A stretch of 64,000 nucleotides of DNA from GCA-020345945 sp964596985 (GTDB taxonomy: Archaea; Thermoproteota; Bathyarchaeia; RBG-16-48-13; GCA-020345945), in contig CAZQWG010000010.1 in the NCBI GenBank assembly GCA_964596985.1, positions 1 through 64,000 of the forward strand, given 5' to 3'. Under the pieces are notes generated by a model. The model did no database searches and had not been told where the DNA came from. It saw only the letters and a list, made by a program, of their open reading frames with translations. Shown piece after piece: positions 8,470-15,786 of this stretch (position 1 is the stretch's first letter; each line of letters opens with the position of its first letter). The position numbers and the translations under genes were made by a program.

Positions 8470-9018
8470 TTAGCCTATGAACGGTAGTGGTGCCAAGGAG
8501 AACAGGAAAGCAAGCGTCCCGTAGAACAGCCGTTTATCTTCTCTGTCCGGCAGGAAGCTGAAGTTCTGTTTTACTGCTACTTCACGGTACACGATACCTC
8601 CGGGAACCAGCTTCAAGGCAAGGTAAGCGTAGGTAGGAATCCTCATCGCAGGGTAACACCCGGTTCCGAACGGGTCCAACGGATTCAAACCCAATGCGAC
8701 GCACCAAGCCACATCAGTCAAAGCCCCCACAACAAGGAACAGCGAGAAAAGACGCATGAAAACCCTCGGTCTATAGATCTCTGTGCCGAGAAGCCTGTAA
8801 GTCGCATACACAGGGATAACACCGTGCAAGGTGAAAGTGTAAGGCAGATGCGGGATCGCTCGCAGTACGGGAGCCATGTTGCACAGCCAGTTCACTATGA
8901 GATCCGCCCAAACCCAGACCTGAAGCCACATGAAACCATACCTCAAATCAAACCCCCGGGGATCAGATCCGAACAGAGAACGTAGCCCGGCAACAAACCC
9001 GTGGAAACGACTACTCAT
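8470..9018 (-). CDS. Polytopic membrane protein
   Basis: 182 residues, ATG start overlapping the upstream stop (ATGA). Four to five hydrophobic helices, with Trp-rich first helix (WLQVWVWADL). Conserved-looking Pro/His positions in HLPYTFTLHGVIPVYA resemble DUF1405-like membrane proteins, but I cannot confirm the family. Confidence 0.6.
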   Translation of the reverse strand: MSSRFHGFVAGLRSLFGSDPRGFDLRYGFMWLQVWVWADLIVNWLCNMAPVLRAIPHLPYTFTLHGVIPVYATYRLLGTEIYRPRVFMRLFSLFLVVGALTDVAWCVALGLNPLDPFGTGCYPAMRIPTYAYLALKLVPGGIVYREVAVKQNFSFLPDREDKRLFYGTLAFLFSLAPLPFIG

Positions 9019-9239
9019 CTCTTCAGCAAGTTCATGTCAAAAACAGGTGCGAAAGAAGAGCTCTTCCTTGACACGCCTACGGCAAATCCACGCCCTGAGA
9101 AGCAGCCCTCCTCTGGGGAAACACCGTCCTTCACACAGCAACCGTGTGCACTGACCAGCATAGAAAAAGTGGAAAGAGGCACAAAAGCACCGGTTACAGG
9201 GGATTTGAACCCCTGAAGCAGATCCGTTAACAAAGTCAT
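9015..9239 (-). CDS. Unknown small protein overlapping a tRNA T-arm-like sequence
   Basis: 74 residues from ATG at 9239, which follows the upstream TAA directly; the stop overlaps the next ATG (ATGA). Coupling on both sides supports translation. Composition is unusual for the region: Ser/Gly/Phe-rich with two adjacent Cys and no clear helix. Codons near the N-terminus coincide with a perfect T-arm palindrome at 9198-9214. Confidence 0.4.
   Translation of the reverse strand: MTLLTDLLQGFKSPVTGAFVPLSTFSMLVSAHGCCVKDGVSPEEGCFSGRGFAVGVSRKSSSFAPVFDMNLLKR
9198..9214 (-). other. Perfect T-arm-like palindrome
   Basis: Minus-strand AGGGG TTCAAAT CCCCT: a 5-bp stem (6 with flanking C-G) and a canonical 7-nt T-loop. 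Upstream, TTAAC and GTTAA could form an anticodon-like stem and GTTT/GAAC a D-like stem, but an acceptor stem is only partly possible. May be a degraded tRNA or an attachment-site relic. Confidence 0.35.
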
Positions 9240-9240
9240 G

Positions 9241-9600
9241 TTAAAGTTCAAACCAGAGATCAAACTGAACCAAGAAAAGAGTGCACAAGTCTCTGAGTAA
9301 ATCGAATAATGTTATCAACAGAAGAGGAAGCCCGAGAATGCTAAGAGTCACCCCGAAACTTAACATGATAAGCAGATGAACAGCGTATAGTGGGGAAATA
9401 ATAATCATAGAAGATTCAAGTATCTTTACCGTCACAAAGAGATCAACCAAACCCAGAACCGAATAAAACAAGGAAATAACTAGGTGCTTAAGATCACGAA
9501 AGACTATCTCCATGTAGACACATCTCATAGATCTACCCGATAAAGCAACAGGACTATTTTTCCAATTTAATCTTACCCTGTTTCCTTCAGTTTCACTCAT
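9241..9600 (-). CDS. Membrane protein, two to three helices
   Basis: 119 residues from ATG at 9600, which overlaps the upstream stop; an in-frame ATG three codons earlier is inside the upstream gene. Soluble N-terminal third, then hydrophobic helices at ~38-60 and ~68-105. Unrecognised. Confidence 0.55.
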   Translation of the reverse strand: MSETEGNRVRLNWKNSPVALSGRSMRCVYMEIVFRDLKHLVISLFYSVLGLVDLFVTVKILESSMIIISPLYAVHLLIMLSFGVTLSILGLPLLLITLFDLLRDLCTLFLVQFDLWFEL

Positions 9601-10072
9601 CACTCTCACTCCGTTGACAAGTCCCTGTCAATTCTGCTATGACTTCTTCTCTTGTCCGCTGAATCATCCGCTGAATATTCAAGTCAACATAAGAGAATAT
9701 GATTGCTACGGCTCCTGCCATAATGAGGCTTGACTTAAAGTTGAACGGGTTATCCGTACTGCCGAAGAATGAGATAAGGAACCCGAAGACTAAACCCCCG
9801 GCGATGAAAAACATTATCCGACCCAGATTAGCCTCAACAATCTTCCTCATAGGGTCATTATGAAAACAAAGGTACACTATCGCAAGGTTGCCAACTATGA
9901 AAAACAAGGTAGGCAATTGGAACCAGCCGAAGAACTGAATCAGATATTGACCGTCCAGCAGGAAAACAGTCCCAAAGTATGTGTTGATAAGACCGAAGAG
10001 AACAGACAGTGAACCCAATGTCTCAGAGAAATCACTCAACTCTAAACCTTCCTCTTCTTCCCTGCCAGCCAC
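9593..10072 (-). CDS. Membrane protein, four helices
   Basis: 159 residues, GTG start. Acidic N-terminus, hydrophobic helices at about 23-45, 50-70, 85-105 and 115-133, then a helical soluble tail ending in acidic residues. No family recognised. Confidence 0.55.
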   Translation of the reverse strand: MAGREEEEGLELSDFSETLGSLSVLFGLINTYFGTVFLLDGQYLIQFFGWFQLPTLFFIVGNLAIVYLCFHNDPMRKIVEANLGRIMFFIAGGLVFGFLISFFGSTDNPFNFKSSLIMAGAVAIIFSYVDLNIQRMIQRTREEVIAELTGTCQRSESDE

Positions 10073-10137
10073 AGCTTCGACCCGACAGAAACACAGACAC
10101 CAAACAGGAAAACTATGAGAGTCACAGCGTCAAGCAA
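10042..10137 (-). CDS. 31-residue single-helix membrane peptide
   Basis: TTG start two bases after the stop of the 569-residue gene. One hydrophobic helix followed by a basic tail (KKRKV). It overlaps the next gene by 31 bp in another frame. Small size makes this tentative; the position right after a stop and the membrane-protein character match the rest of the element. Confidence 0.35.
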   Translation of the reverse strand: MLDAVTLIVFLFGVCVSVGSKLWLAGKKRKV

Positions 10138-10138
10138 C

Positions 10139-11848
10139 CTACCGGAATCCTCGGACCCGCTTCAGCAACGGACACAGACTGTGAGTGCCGGGAATATACT
10201 TGCAGCTCCGCGCCAAACAGCCGGGAACAGCCTCCCCCAACCCGAACAGACAACTCCAACCCGGAACACCCACCTGTTTACCTACCGCTCTACCTACGGG
10301 TTTACCCACTACTGTACCTACCTGTTTACCTCCAGAACTAGGTGAGCCTGAACCCCTCAAACCCAGAAAATTCAAGCAATCCCCGCCCCACTCTGGCCGA
10401 GTCTCCTTACCCATGTACCTACAGTAACCACGGTCAGCAAGAAAACCCTGACAACCGGAACAAGACTTAACTGGTAGGCGGATGGAGGGAGTCGAACCCT
10501 CACCACCGGCAACGCCTTGCTGTCTTGATTTCCCTAAACCATTTTCTTCAATCCGGCTGCCACCGGGCAGCACCCGCCGCCTAGAGGTTTCCACTGCACC
10601 AACTCCAGAACTCGTTGTCACTCCTGGGTGCATCATCGCAGAACCAACAATACTCCGCCCAGCCTCACGACCAAGAGATGGCGATTCAGCAACCTTAGGC
10701 TTTGCCGCGTCCAATGAGGGTTCAGGCTTGACTTTAGGAGAGAAGGAAAAATCGTGGTTGCCTTCACCACCCCCAGAAGACGACTCGGCAGCCTCAGGAG
10801 AAAGGGCATCCAACCGTTCATTGATCTGTTTAAGCTGAGTGAAAACAAACTCATCGATCTGACGGCGCTCTACCGCTCTCATGCCACCTCTCCACAGTTC
10901 AAGAAGCGCCGCAGCAGTATGCGGGTTCCCCTCCACTTCAGCACGAACCATAGGCTCCCCATCCTCATCCTCATAGCCGTACAGGCGGTACATCGCCCCC
11001 AGCACCGATGAATACAAGACCCGGCTACGAATCCCATCCTGACGGAAAATATGGCCGCGAACATCGAAATTCCACGCCATCAAACGCAACTCCAAATCCG
11101 AGAGCAACACATGCCGACCAGAAACCCCACTCAGAATCTCGCAAACATGACGACCAGCATTCTTGAACAACTCAGGGTCAGCACCAGGCTTCGGAAAACC
11201 GAGAGTAACCTTCACCCCCCCACCCTTAAACACCTGAACAGTGAAACTCCAACCCGAACCCTGAAACCGCCGCATACGATACACATTCCCATTCGCATCC
11301 ACCTCACGCCACCCCTCAACCCCACCATACACCCCCTCCAACAAAACCCACAAATGAAAATCATGAGCACGAGGCAAATCACCCTCACGAGCCGCCACCA
11401 CAGCCAACTCATCAAACCAACCATCCGATCCCCACTCGGCTTCTTCTGGCTCCGAGCTGGTAGGCGTTGAAGGCTGTGTTTCGTTTTCCGTGTCTGGTTT
11501 CTGCTCAGAGTCAAGCTGTGTTTGAGGGGGAGGACTCAACTTGTGTGTTTGCTTGACTTCGTTTTGTGACCCTTCCACTGGAAATGTGACCCTATTCTCC
11601 AATTTTTTGGATGAAATGTGACCTTTTCCGGAGAATTGTGACCCTCTATTGTGACCCTTTATTGTGACCTTTCTCGGGGAAATGTGACCCTTTGTGACCC
11701 CCCGGTTATGCTGACTCCATACCTTACGGGCGTAATCATAACTCATCAAGTGCTCCCGGCAATACTGTCTGATGAAGCCACGGGGAACCTTCCCATGCTC
11801 CTTCACCTGCTGGCTGAGAATTTCGATAATCAGATCTTTCTGGCTCAA
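10139..11848 (-). CDS. Large DNA-binding-like protein; candidate replication initiator
   Basis: 569 residues, ATG overlapping the upstream stop (ATGA). Residues 1-50 look like a helix-turn-helix domain (QVKEHGKVPRGFIRQYC, YDYARKVWSQ). Residues ~50-95 are encoded by DNA carrying eight TGTGACC iterons. A low-complexity linker follows, then a ~220-residue folded domain with Trp/Gly-rich strands (~135-360). The C-terminal part is Gly/Ser-rich with a four-Cys motif (CSGC...YC...C) and three 8-residue repeats of GK(Q/P)VG type. A Rep-like role is suggested by the HTH plus iterons; no initiator catalytic motif is seen. It also overlaps a tRNA-like sequence at 10478-10577. Confidence 0.6.
   Translation of the reverse strand: MSQKDLIIEILSQQVKEHGKVPRGFIRQYCREHLMSYDYARKVWSQHNRGVTKGHISPRKVTIKGHNRGSQFSGKGHISSKKLENRVTFPVEGSQNEVKQTHKLSPPPQTQLDSEQKPDTENETQPSTPTSSEPEEAEWGSDGWFDELAVVAAREGDLPRAHDFHLWVLLEGVYGGVEGWREVDANGNVYRMRRFQGSGWSFTVQVFKGGGVKVTLGFPKPGADPELFKNAGRHVCEILSGVSGRHVLLSDLELRLMAWNFDVRGHIFRQDGIRSRVLYSSVLGAMYRLYGYEDEDGEPMVRAEVEGNPHTAAALLELWRGGMRAVERRQIDEFVFTQLKQINERLDALSPEAAESSSGGGEGNHDFSFSPKVKPEPSLDAAKPKVAESPSLGREAGRSIVGSAMMHPGVTTSSGVGAVETSRRRVLPGGSRIEENGLGKSRQQGVAGGEGSTPSIRLPVKSCSGCQGFLADRGYCRYMGKETRPEWGGDCLNFLGLRGSGSPSSGGKQVGTVVGKPVGRAVGKQVGVPGWSCLFGLGEAVPGCLARSCKYIPGTHSLCPLLKRVRGFR
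10259..10330 (-). repeat. Three 24-bp tandem repeats inside the 569-residue gene
   Basis: Units at 10307-10330, 10283-10306 and 10259-10282 each begin GGTAAAC and encode an 8-residue unit of GK(Q/P)VG type. The array is in frame, so it probably arose by slippage within the coding sequence. Confidence 0.8.
10478..10577 (-). other. tRNA-like sequence embedded in a coding region
   Basis: On the minus strand a canonical T-arm (GAGGG TTCGACT CCCTC, 10485-10501) is followed by CATCCGC, which pairs with GCGGGTG 94 bases upstream (10571-10577) as a 7-bp acceptor stem with one wobble. A loop TTGAAGA with CCGG/CCGG flanks resembles a Phe anticodon loop with an intron-sized insertion, but the D-arm is too short and one stem pair is missing. 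CCA occurs 3 bases past the stem. It lies fully inside a coding gene, so it may be a tRNA relic, a tRNA mimic or chance. Confidence 0.35.
11565..11700. repeat. Eight TGTGACC iterons
   Basis: Plus-strand TGTGACC starts at 11565, 11585, 11617, 11637, 11650, 11663, 11683 and 11693. Spacings are 20, 32, 20, 13, 13, 20 and 10 bp, and most copies continue with another C or T. On the coding strand (GGTCACA) they are read in all three codon phases, giving GSQ, GH and VT residues, so conservation is at DNA level. This is the pattern of iterons bound by a replication initiator or a cooperative regulator. Confidence 0.8.
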
Positions 11849-12594
11849 CGTTCAGACTGGAATCGTTTCAGGAATGCTAGAAGCAGGAAAACAAGGAGCA
11901 GAGGCAGGTTCACTATTAGCGCAGCCTGCATGTTACACAGGAACTTCACGGGGAGGTCGCCGTCGCAGATCCTCGTCCACCAGCGAGCAATCAACGATAG
12001 GGACGGGAAGTATACCGCTGTCTTCAACGGCTTGCTGTCCGTCAGGCTTGTGTAGGGGAGCAGTGATATCCCGGTGAACCCGAAGATTATCGCCCTCCAC
12101 GTCGTACCCCCAGACCTCCCTATGATTAGGCCTAGAAGCCTCATGTTCAACTGGTTGAACGACGTATCGAAGACCCGGAAGGGGTGACCTGGCGAGTAGG
12201 CTGCCCCACCCCGGAAGAAGAAGCCGGCGAGAAACAGGCTGGGGACCAGCATGAAGACGAGAACCGGTATGCTGAGTTCGCCACGCCTCAACAGAAGAGG
12301 GAAGACACCCACCCAGAAGAGAGCGAATCTGAGAATGTTGCCTCCCCGGAAGCCGAGAAGCCACATCGCATTAAACCGTGTGGGACCATGCGAGCCTAAA
12401 GGAACCCCGATCAGGATTCCGCTCAGCGAGAAGACTGAGTACAGGAAGAGGAAGCCTGAGACGAATAGTGCTGAGCGTATAACCCGGCTGCCAAGGGTTT
12501 CAGCGTTCAAATATTCCCTGAGCGTCCAGTAAGCGGTTAAAGGTATCGTGGCGAGGACGAGCACGGAGAATAGCTGTATGCTGAAATTGTTCAA
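11845..12594 (-). CDS. Polytopic membrane protein
   Basis: 249 residues from TTG at 12594, chosen because it overlaps the upstream TGA (TTGA), the junction type seen repeatedly here; an earlier start at 12618 would run inside the upstream gene. Six or seven hydrophobic helices with short loops; Arg/Gly-rich loop around the middle. Directly follows a GT-C-like gene and may cooperate with it. No family recognised. Confidence 0.6.
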   Translation of the reverse strand: MNNFSIQLFSVLVLATIPLTAYWTLREYLNAETLGSRVIRSALFVSGFLFLYSVFSLSGILIGVPLGSHGPTRFNAMWLLGFRGGNILRFALFWVGVFPLLLRRGELSIPVLVFMLVPSLFLAGFFFRGGAAYSPGHPFRVFDTSFNQLNMRLLGLIIGRSGGTTWRAIIFGFTGISLLPYTSLTDSKPLKTAVYFPSLSLIARWWTRICDGDLPVKFLCNMQAALIVNLPLLLVFLLLAFLKRFQSER

Positions 12595-12761
12595 GGCTGG
12601 CACTTCCCTATGAACCAAACGTAAACATGGTCGAGTCTAAGTCTAGGCTGCGGAAAACGGAAGTAGCCAGCCACATTCAAGTACAGAATGAATAGTACGG
12701 CGTAGAACAGCTTCCTAGCCCCGATGTTTCTGAGCGCCCAGACTCCGAGATTCTCCTTCAC
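12591..12761 (-). CDS. 56-residue membrane protein
   Basis: GTG start overlapping the upstream stop; stop overlaps the next TTG start. One hydrophobic helix (residues ~17-33) with a basic N-terminal flank and a polar C-terminus. Tight coupling on both sides supports it. Function unknown. Confidence 0.5.
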   Translation of the reverse strand: MKENLGVWALRNIGARKLFYAVLFILYLNVAGYFRFPQPRLRLDHVYVWFIGKCQP

Positions 12762-13936
12762 GCCGACTCTAAACCCTTAGCGAAGGCGAGGATGCCTGAG
12801 CCTACCACCGCCGCCTTGCCGGTCAGCACTATATTCGGCACAATCTTCGACAGGTAACACAGGTTCGGAAGCAGCCCAGCACACAGGAGGTATATGAGCA
12901 GGGAGCTGTCTGATGAGAGCGAGTACAGGTAAACCCCGTAGATCATAGGGACGAGGAGATAATAGTTGTAGACCTGTGGACTCAACAAGGTAACCATCAG
13001 GCTTGACATGAAGCAGATCCATACGGGCATTGACAGTGAATTTTTCCGGTGAATCAGGGCCAGCACCAAGACTATTGCAGTTACCAGGAAGAACTGGAAC
13101 TGCCTTTCAAACAAGAAGTTCAACGGGGCTGCGAGGAACCCTAAATCCCGGACATTCCATAGGAAACCCCATAAACCGCACCCATCATGACTCCACTCCC
13201 ATATCCCCGTATTCTCTTCATACAGAATCGCGTGTTCAAGAAACGGTTCAGGGGAAGCAGCATAGAACGGAGTACAGACCAGTGGGAAAAGCGATATGCC
13301 TTTCAAATATGCAATTGACTGTTTCCACATCCGCGACGCGAATAACGCGAATAGGATCAGGAGCATGGCTGGCAGAGTCCACTGCTTATTCAAGGCGCTG
13401 ACAGCGAACATGAATCCCCCAGCCAAGTAATGGTGATGGGACAGCAGCAGAATGGCGCAGAGCGAGAGGAAGACTGCGACCGCCTCGAACATAGACCAGT
13501 GAACCCCGACGTAAGGCATCGCAAACACGAATAGAACACCGAGAAGAAGCCATCTCCGCCAATCCTTCCCCATACGCCTAGAAATCATGAGGAAGATAAG
13601 CAGGTCACAGAGAAAAACCAGAGCATAGAAGACCAGATCCATTCTAAGCAGCCTAACCGTTGAAAGCTCGGTCAACTCCAGTACCGGGATCTTCACCGAA
13701 TGCTTATACGAGTCCATGATAGGCACCATCAGGACGGCGAGTGTGTAAGCCCACAGAGGCGGGTAACGGTAAGCCTTCATCTCAGGGCTGGTATAGAGAT
13801 TCCATGACCCCGAGAGAACAGTATGCGTATTACTCCGCCAGCACAGCAGGTGAAACCGCACCAGTTCAGGGTCAACAAACCTGTTCAACAAGCCCAAAAC
13901 AAGAATCAAAAGCACACAAGCAGACTTCACCCTCAA
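12758..13936 (-). CDS. GT-C fold membrane glycosyltransferase-like protein (GT87/DUF2029-like)
   Basis: 392 residues with about ten membrane helices. The first extracytoplasmic loop carries YRYPPLW (56-62), and a later loop has ALNKQWTLPA; the YPP and K-x-x-x-P signatures are typical of GT87/mannosyltransferase-type GT-C enzymes, which transfer sugars from polyprenyl-phosphate donors on the outer face of the membrane. In an archaeal element this could modify host or virion surface glycans. Family assignment rests on these motifs and topology only. Confidence 0.6.
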   Translation of the reverse strand: MRVKSACVLLILVLGLLNRFVDPELVRFHLLCWRSNTHTVLSGSWNLYTSPEMKAYRYPPLWAYTLAVLMVPIMDSYKHSVKIPVLELTELSTVRLLRMDLVFYALVFLCDLLIFLMISRRMGKDWRRWLLLGVLFVFAMPYVGVHWSMFEAVAVFLSLCAILLLSHHHYLAGGFMFAVSALNKQWTLPAMLLILFALFASRMWKQSIAYLKGISLFPLVCTPFYAASPEPFLEHAILYEENTGIWEWSHDGCGLWGFLWNVRDLGFLAAPLNFLFERQFQFFLVTAIVLVLALIHRKNSLSMPVWICFMSSLMVTLLSPQVYNYYLLVPMIYGVYLYSLSSDSSLLIYLLCAGLLPNLCYLSKIVPNIVLTGKAAVVGSGILAFAKGLESA

Positions 13937-14082
13937 GTTTATGTTAATTCAGACAGTATTCTTGATGCTCGTAAACCCCTGTTCAATGGGCAGGCTTCCT
14001 TGACGGAGAACCCATCGGCAAGGTCTCAAGCATTACTAGAGAACAGCCCAGAAACAGGCTAAATCTTCGTATTGAGAAATGT

Positions 14083-14403
14083 TCATGTCAATTCCTGTTT
14101 GGTTAATTTCGGGTGTTCTTTTCGTTCTTTGAGTCGCTTGAATTTCGGGTAGTTTTGTCTGTTCAAAGGTTGAACAAGAGTCCCTGAGTCATCAAACTCT
14201 TGACTCTCGGCATATCTCATAATAGAGTAACTTTTTGTTGGGAAGAACTTGGTTTGAAGGCTACGAATGATATAGAGAGCCTTGAGCAGACGCTTGACGT
14301 TTGGGTGCTTTTTCCCTCTAATCGCTTTCTGAGTTTCACTGTCAAGAATAATTTCAACTGTCCGAATCTTCTCCTCAATTTCTATGGGAACTGAAGAAGT
14401 CAA
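14083..14403 (-). CDS. Unknown basic protein
   Basis: 106 residues. N-terminal EEKIRTVEIILDSE is followed by Lys-rich helices and a basic C-terminal tail; no Cys or membrane segment. It is preceded by 40 non-coding bases and followed by a 146-bp gap before the GT-C gene. A near-direct repeat AC(T)RGAGAACAGCC occurs on the plus strand on both sides (about 14035 and 14408). Could be a nucleic-acid-binding protein. Confidence 0.5.
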   Translation of the reverse strand: MTSSVPIEIEEKIRTVEIILDSETQKAIRGKKHPNVKRLLKALYIIRSLQTKFFPTKSYSIMRYAESQEFDDSGTLVQPLNRQNYPKFKRLKERKEHPKLTKQELT

Positions 14404-14443
14404 AGCTACTGGAGAACAGCCTCAAACTGATGAAAGATCATTG

Positions 14444-14773
14444 TTAATTTCTGCCTTTCATTTCTAGCACAGACTCACAGTCTTCGAAGTAAGGGCAGTT
14501 TTCCTCATCATCGTACAATGGGCAGTGTTCATCTCCGAAACATGGAGGACGATTCTTCAGTTCATCAAGCTCCTTCAGCCTTCGCCAACATGTTTTACAG
14601 AGTTCATTGAGCCTATACTCGTAAGCATCAGGATACCACTTTCTTACTTCTGCATGATAGTATCTGTTGCAAAGACTCTTCTCTCGATCAGCTACAAAAT
14701 AATGGAACTTCCTACGGGAACCACCCATCAAGCCACGGAAAACCCAGCCCCAACCCTCGTCATTTTCACTCAT
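14444..14773 (-). CDS. Cys-rich probable zinc-binding protein
   Basis: 109 residues from ATG at 14773, overlapping the stop of the upstream zinc-finger gene (ATGA). Two Cys groups: LC...LCKTC near residues 35-62 and C...C...C...C around 78-99, in an acidic context. Extending the frame upstream would overlap the better-supported zinc finger at 14770-14907. Function unknown; one of a group of small Cys-rich proteins here. Confidence 0.6.
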   Translation of the reverse strand: MSENDEGWGWVFRGLMGGSRRKFHYFVADREKSLCNRYYHAEVRKWYPDAYEYRLNELCKTCWRRLKELDELKNRPPCFGDEHCPLYDDEENCPYFEDCESVLEMKGRN

Positions 14774-14907
14774 TCTTCGATTACTAGGGTAGCCCTTCCG
14801 TTCCTCATTTCGAGTCTCCTGAAAACACCGCATTTCCCACAGTAATTCCTGAACCCGCTGAAAGCCGAATACTCGACCCACACATGCTCACACCCCTGCT
14901 CAGTCAA
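14770..14907 (-). CDS. Small zinc-finger protein
   Basis: 45 residues from TTG at 14907 (overlapping the upstream stop) to TGA at 14770 (overlapping the next ATG). The pattern C-x-H at residues 6-8 followed by YCGKCG at 22-27 is a compact C-H-C-C zinc finger like those in haloarchaeal and phage proteins. Most likely a nucleic-acid-binding accessory protein. Confidence 0.6.
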   Translation of the reverse strand: MTEQGCEHVWVEYSAFSGFRNYCGKCGVFRRLEMRNGRATLVIEE

Positions 14908-15184
14908 TCTTGTTGAGGTCATAGTGGATCAACCAGCATTCTTTTGTCTTGTCCTTGATGCCTGCTGAACTCATCTTGAACTCCCCTTCCCTGATCTTTC
15001 CTAACTTCTTGTATCGAGTGATTGCACTCTGAACTGTTGTAGCTCCAATCAACAATCTTCGGGCATAACCAACAGGAACCTTCGGAAAGATTTCAAGCCA
15101 CTGAAACTTAGGACTTGATCCTCTGAAATTCATCTCGCTAAGAGGAATAGATTCCCCTATGAAGACATCTTTAGCTCCCTTCAA
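14900..15184 (-). CDS. Probable winged-helix DNA-binding protein
   Basis: 94 residues from TTG at 15184 with AGGAG upstream. The centre (YARRLLIGATTVQSAITRYKKLGKI) has the helix-turn-helix plus wing spacing of a winged-helix domain (quoted span shortened to motif: TTVQSAITRYKKLGKI). No metal site. Possibly a regulator of the element. Confidence 0.5.
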   Translation of the reverse strand: MKGAKDVFIGESIPLSEMNFRGSSPKFQWLEIFPKVPVGYARRLLIGATTVQSAITRYKKLGKIREGEFKMSSAGIKDKTKECWLIHYDLNKID

Positions 15185-15230
15185 CTTGCTCTCCTTCTGA
15201 AACAGCCTAAACCAGAAAACAGAGAACCAA

Positions 15231-15392
15231 TCAAGCTAAAAGAGTGGGTGCCCCGTAGCACAATTGGGACAGTGCGTCCGTTTCACGGAATAGTGTGATC
15301 CGAGTAATATTCGGCAGGACACCCGAAATCTGCATGATGCTGACGGTATTTAAACAATGGCTTCCGTTTTTACAGCCAGTTCGCTGACTCAA
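15231..15392 (-). CDS. Possible 53-residue protein opposite a tRNA-like sequence
   Basis: TTG at 15392 is preceded by GAGGAGCTGAGAG, the same start cassette used by at least three neighbouring genes, which is the main support. The protein has two Cys near the N-terminus and no recognisable fold. The complementary strand folds like a tRNA at 15246-15324, so either the RNA or the protein may be the true product. Confidence 0.35.
   Translation of the reverse strand: MSQRTGCKNGSHCLNTVSIMQISGVLPNITRITLFRETDALSQLCYGAPTLLA
15246..15324 (+). tRNA. Degenerate tRNA-like gene (Glu-like TTC anticodon)
   Basis: 79 nt. GGGTG at the 5' end pairs with CACCC at the 3' end. A D-arm is convincing: GCAC (15258-15261) pairs with GTGC (15272-15275) around AATTGGGACA with T8, A9, A14 and GG. 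An anticodon hairpin TCC-GTTTCAC-GGA has T33 and TTC. The T-arm is damaged: CCGA/TCGG closes a loop GTAATAT instead of the TTCRANY loop, and part of the acceptor stem mispairs. It may be decayed, or a tRNA mimic. Confidence 0.35.
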
Positions 15393-15403
15393 CTCTCAGC
15401 TCC

Positions 15404-15613
15404 TCATTTCGTTGAAGTAGCTCTCAACCACTCTTTAGTCTGCTTCACTAAATCTCGCAGACCCCGGGGCTTGTACCGAGTACAATCATATGCTACAATA
15501 GTAGAACTGTGAACCACCAGCTCATGCCTCCCAGCCAGGTGCATCTCATCAAGCTGGCAGACACCGTCCACATTAAGTTCACAGACCCTATTCGAACAAT
15601 AAACAACAGTCAA
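15404..15613 (-). CDS. Small Cys-containing protein
   Basis: 69 residues from TTG at 15613, preceded by GGAGGGCTGAGAG. Cys residues at ~6, 11, 19 and 47 in a pattern that could bind a metal (CSNRVCELNVDGVC). Basic C-terminal helix. TTGA overlap with the upstream gene. Unrecognised family. Confidence 0.55.
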   Translation of the reverse strand: MTVVYCSNRVCELNVDGVCQLDEMHLAGRHELVVHSSTIVAYDCTRYKPRGLRDLVKQTKEWLRATSTK

Positions 15614-15786
15614 CTCTCAGCCCTCCTTTTTCCAGCCTCTACCTTCCAAACTATGTCCGCATTCGTGACTTGTCGCTCGCTCAGAATGATTGTGTCGTCA
15701 GTTACCTTGGACAGAAAGAGAGGCGTATCGGATCTAAATGAAACTTTGAAACACCCAGCTTCTAGTTCAACCTGATATTCAATCAT
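15610..15786 (-). CDS. 58-residue protein of unknown function
   Basis: ATG at 15786 overlaps the upstream stop (ATG ATT GAA against CAT GAT TGA), and its own TGA overlaps the next TTG start, so it fits precisely between two genes. Beta-rich with one Cys; the C-terminal codons double as the ribosome-binding cassette of the next gene. No family recognised. Confidence 0.5.
   Translation of the reverse strand: MIEYQVELEAGCFKVSFRSDTPLFLSKVTDDTIILSERQVTNADIVWKVEAGKRRAES

Noticed and set aside
11200..11450. Strong A/C richness on the plus strand as a possible separate element
   Set aside because: It coincides with coding sequence of the 569-residue gene and reflects its codon choice; the frame continues through it.
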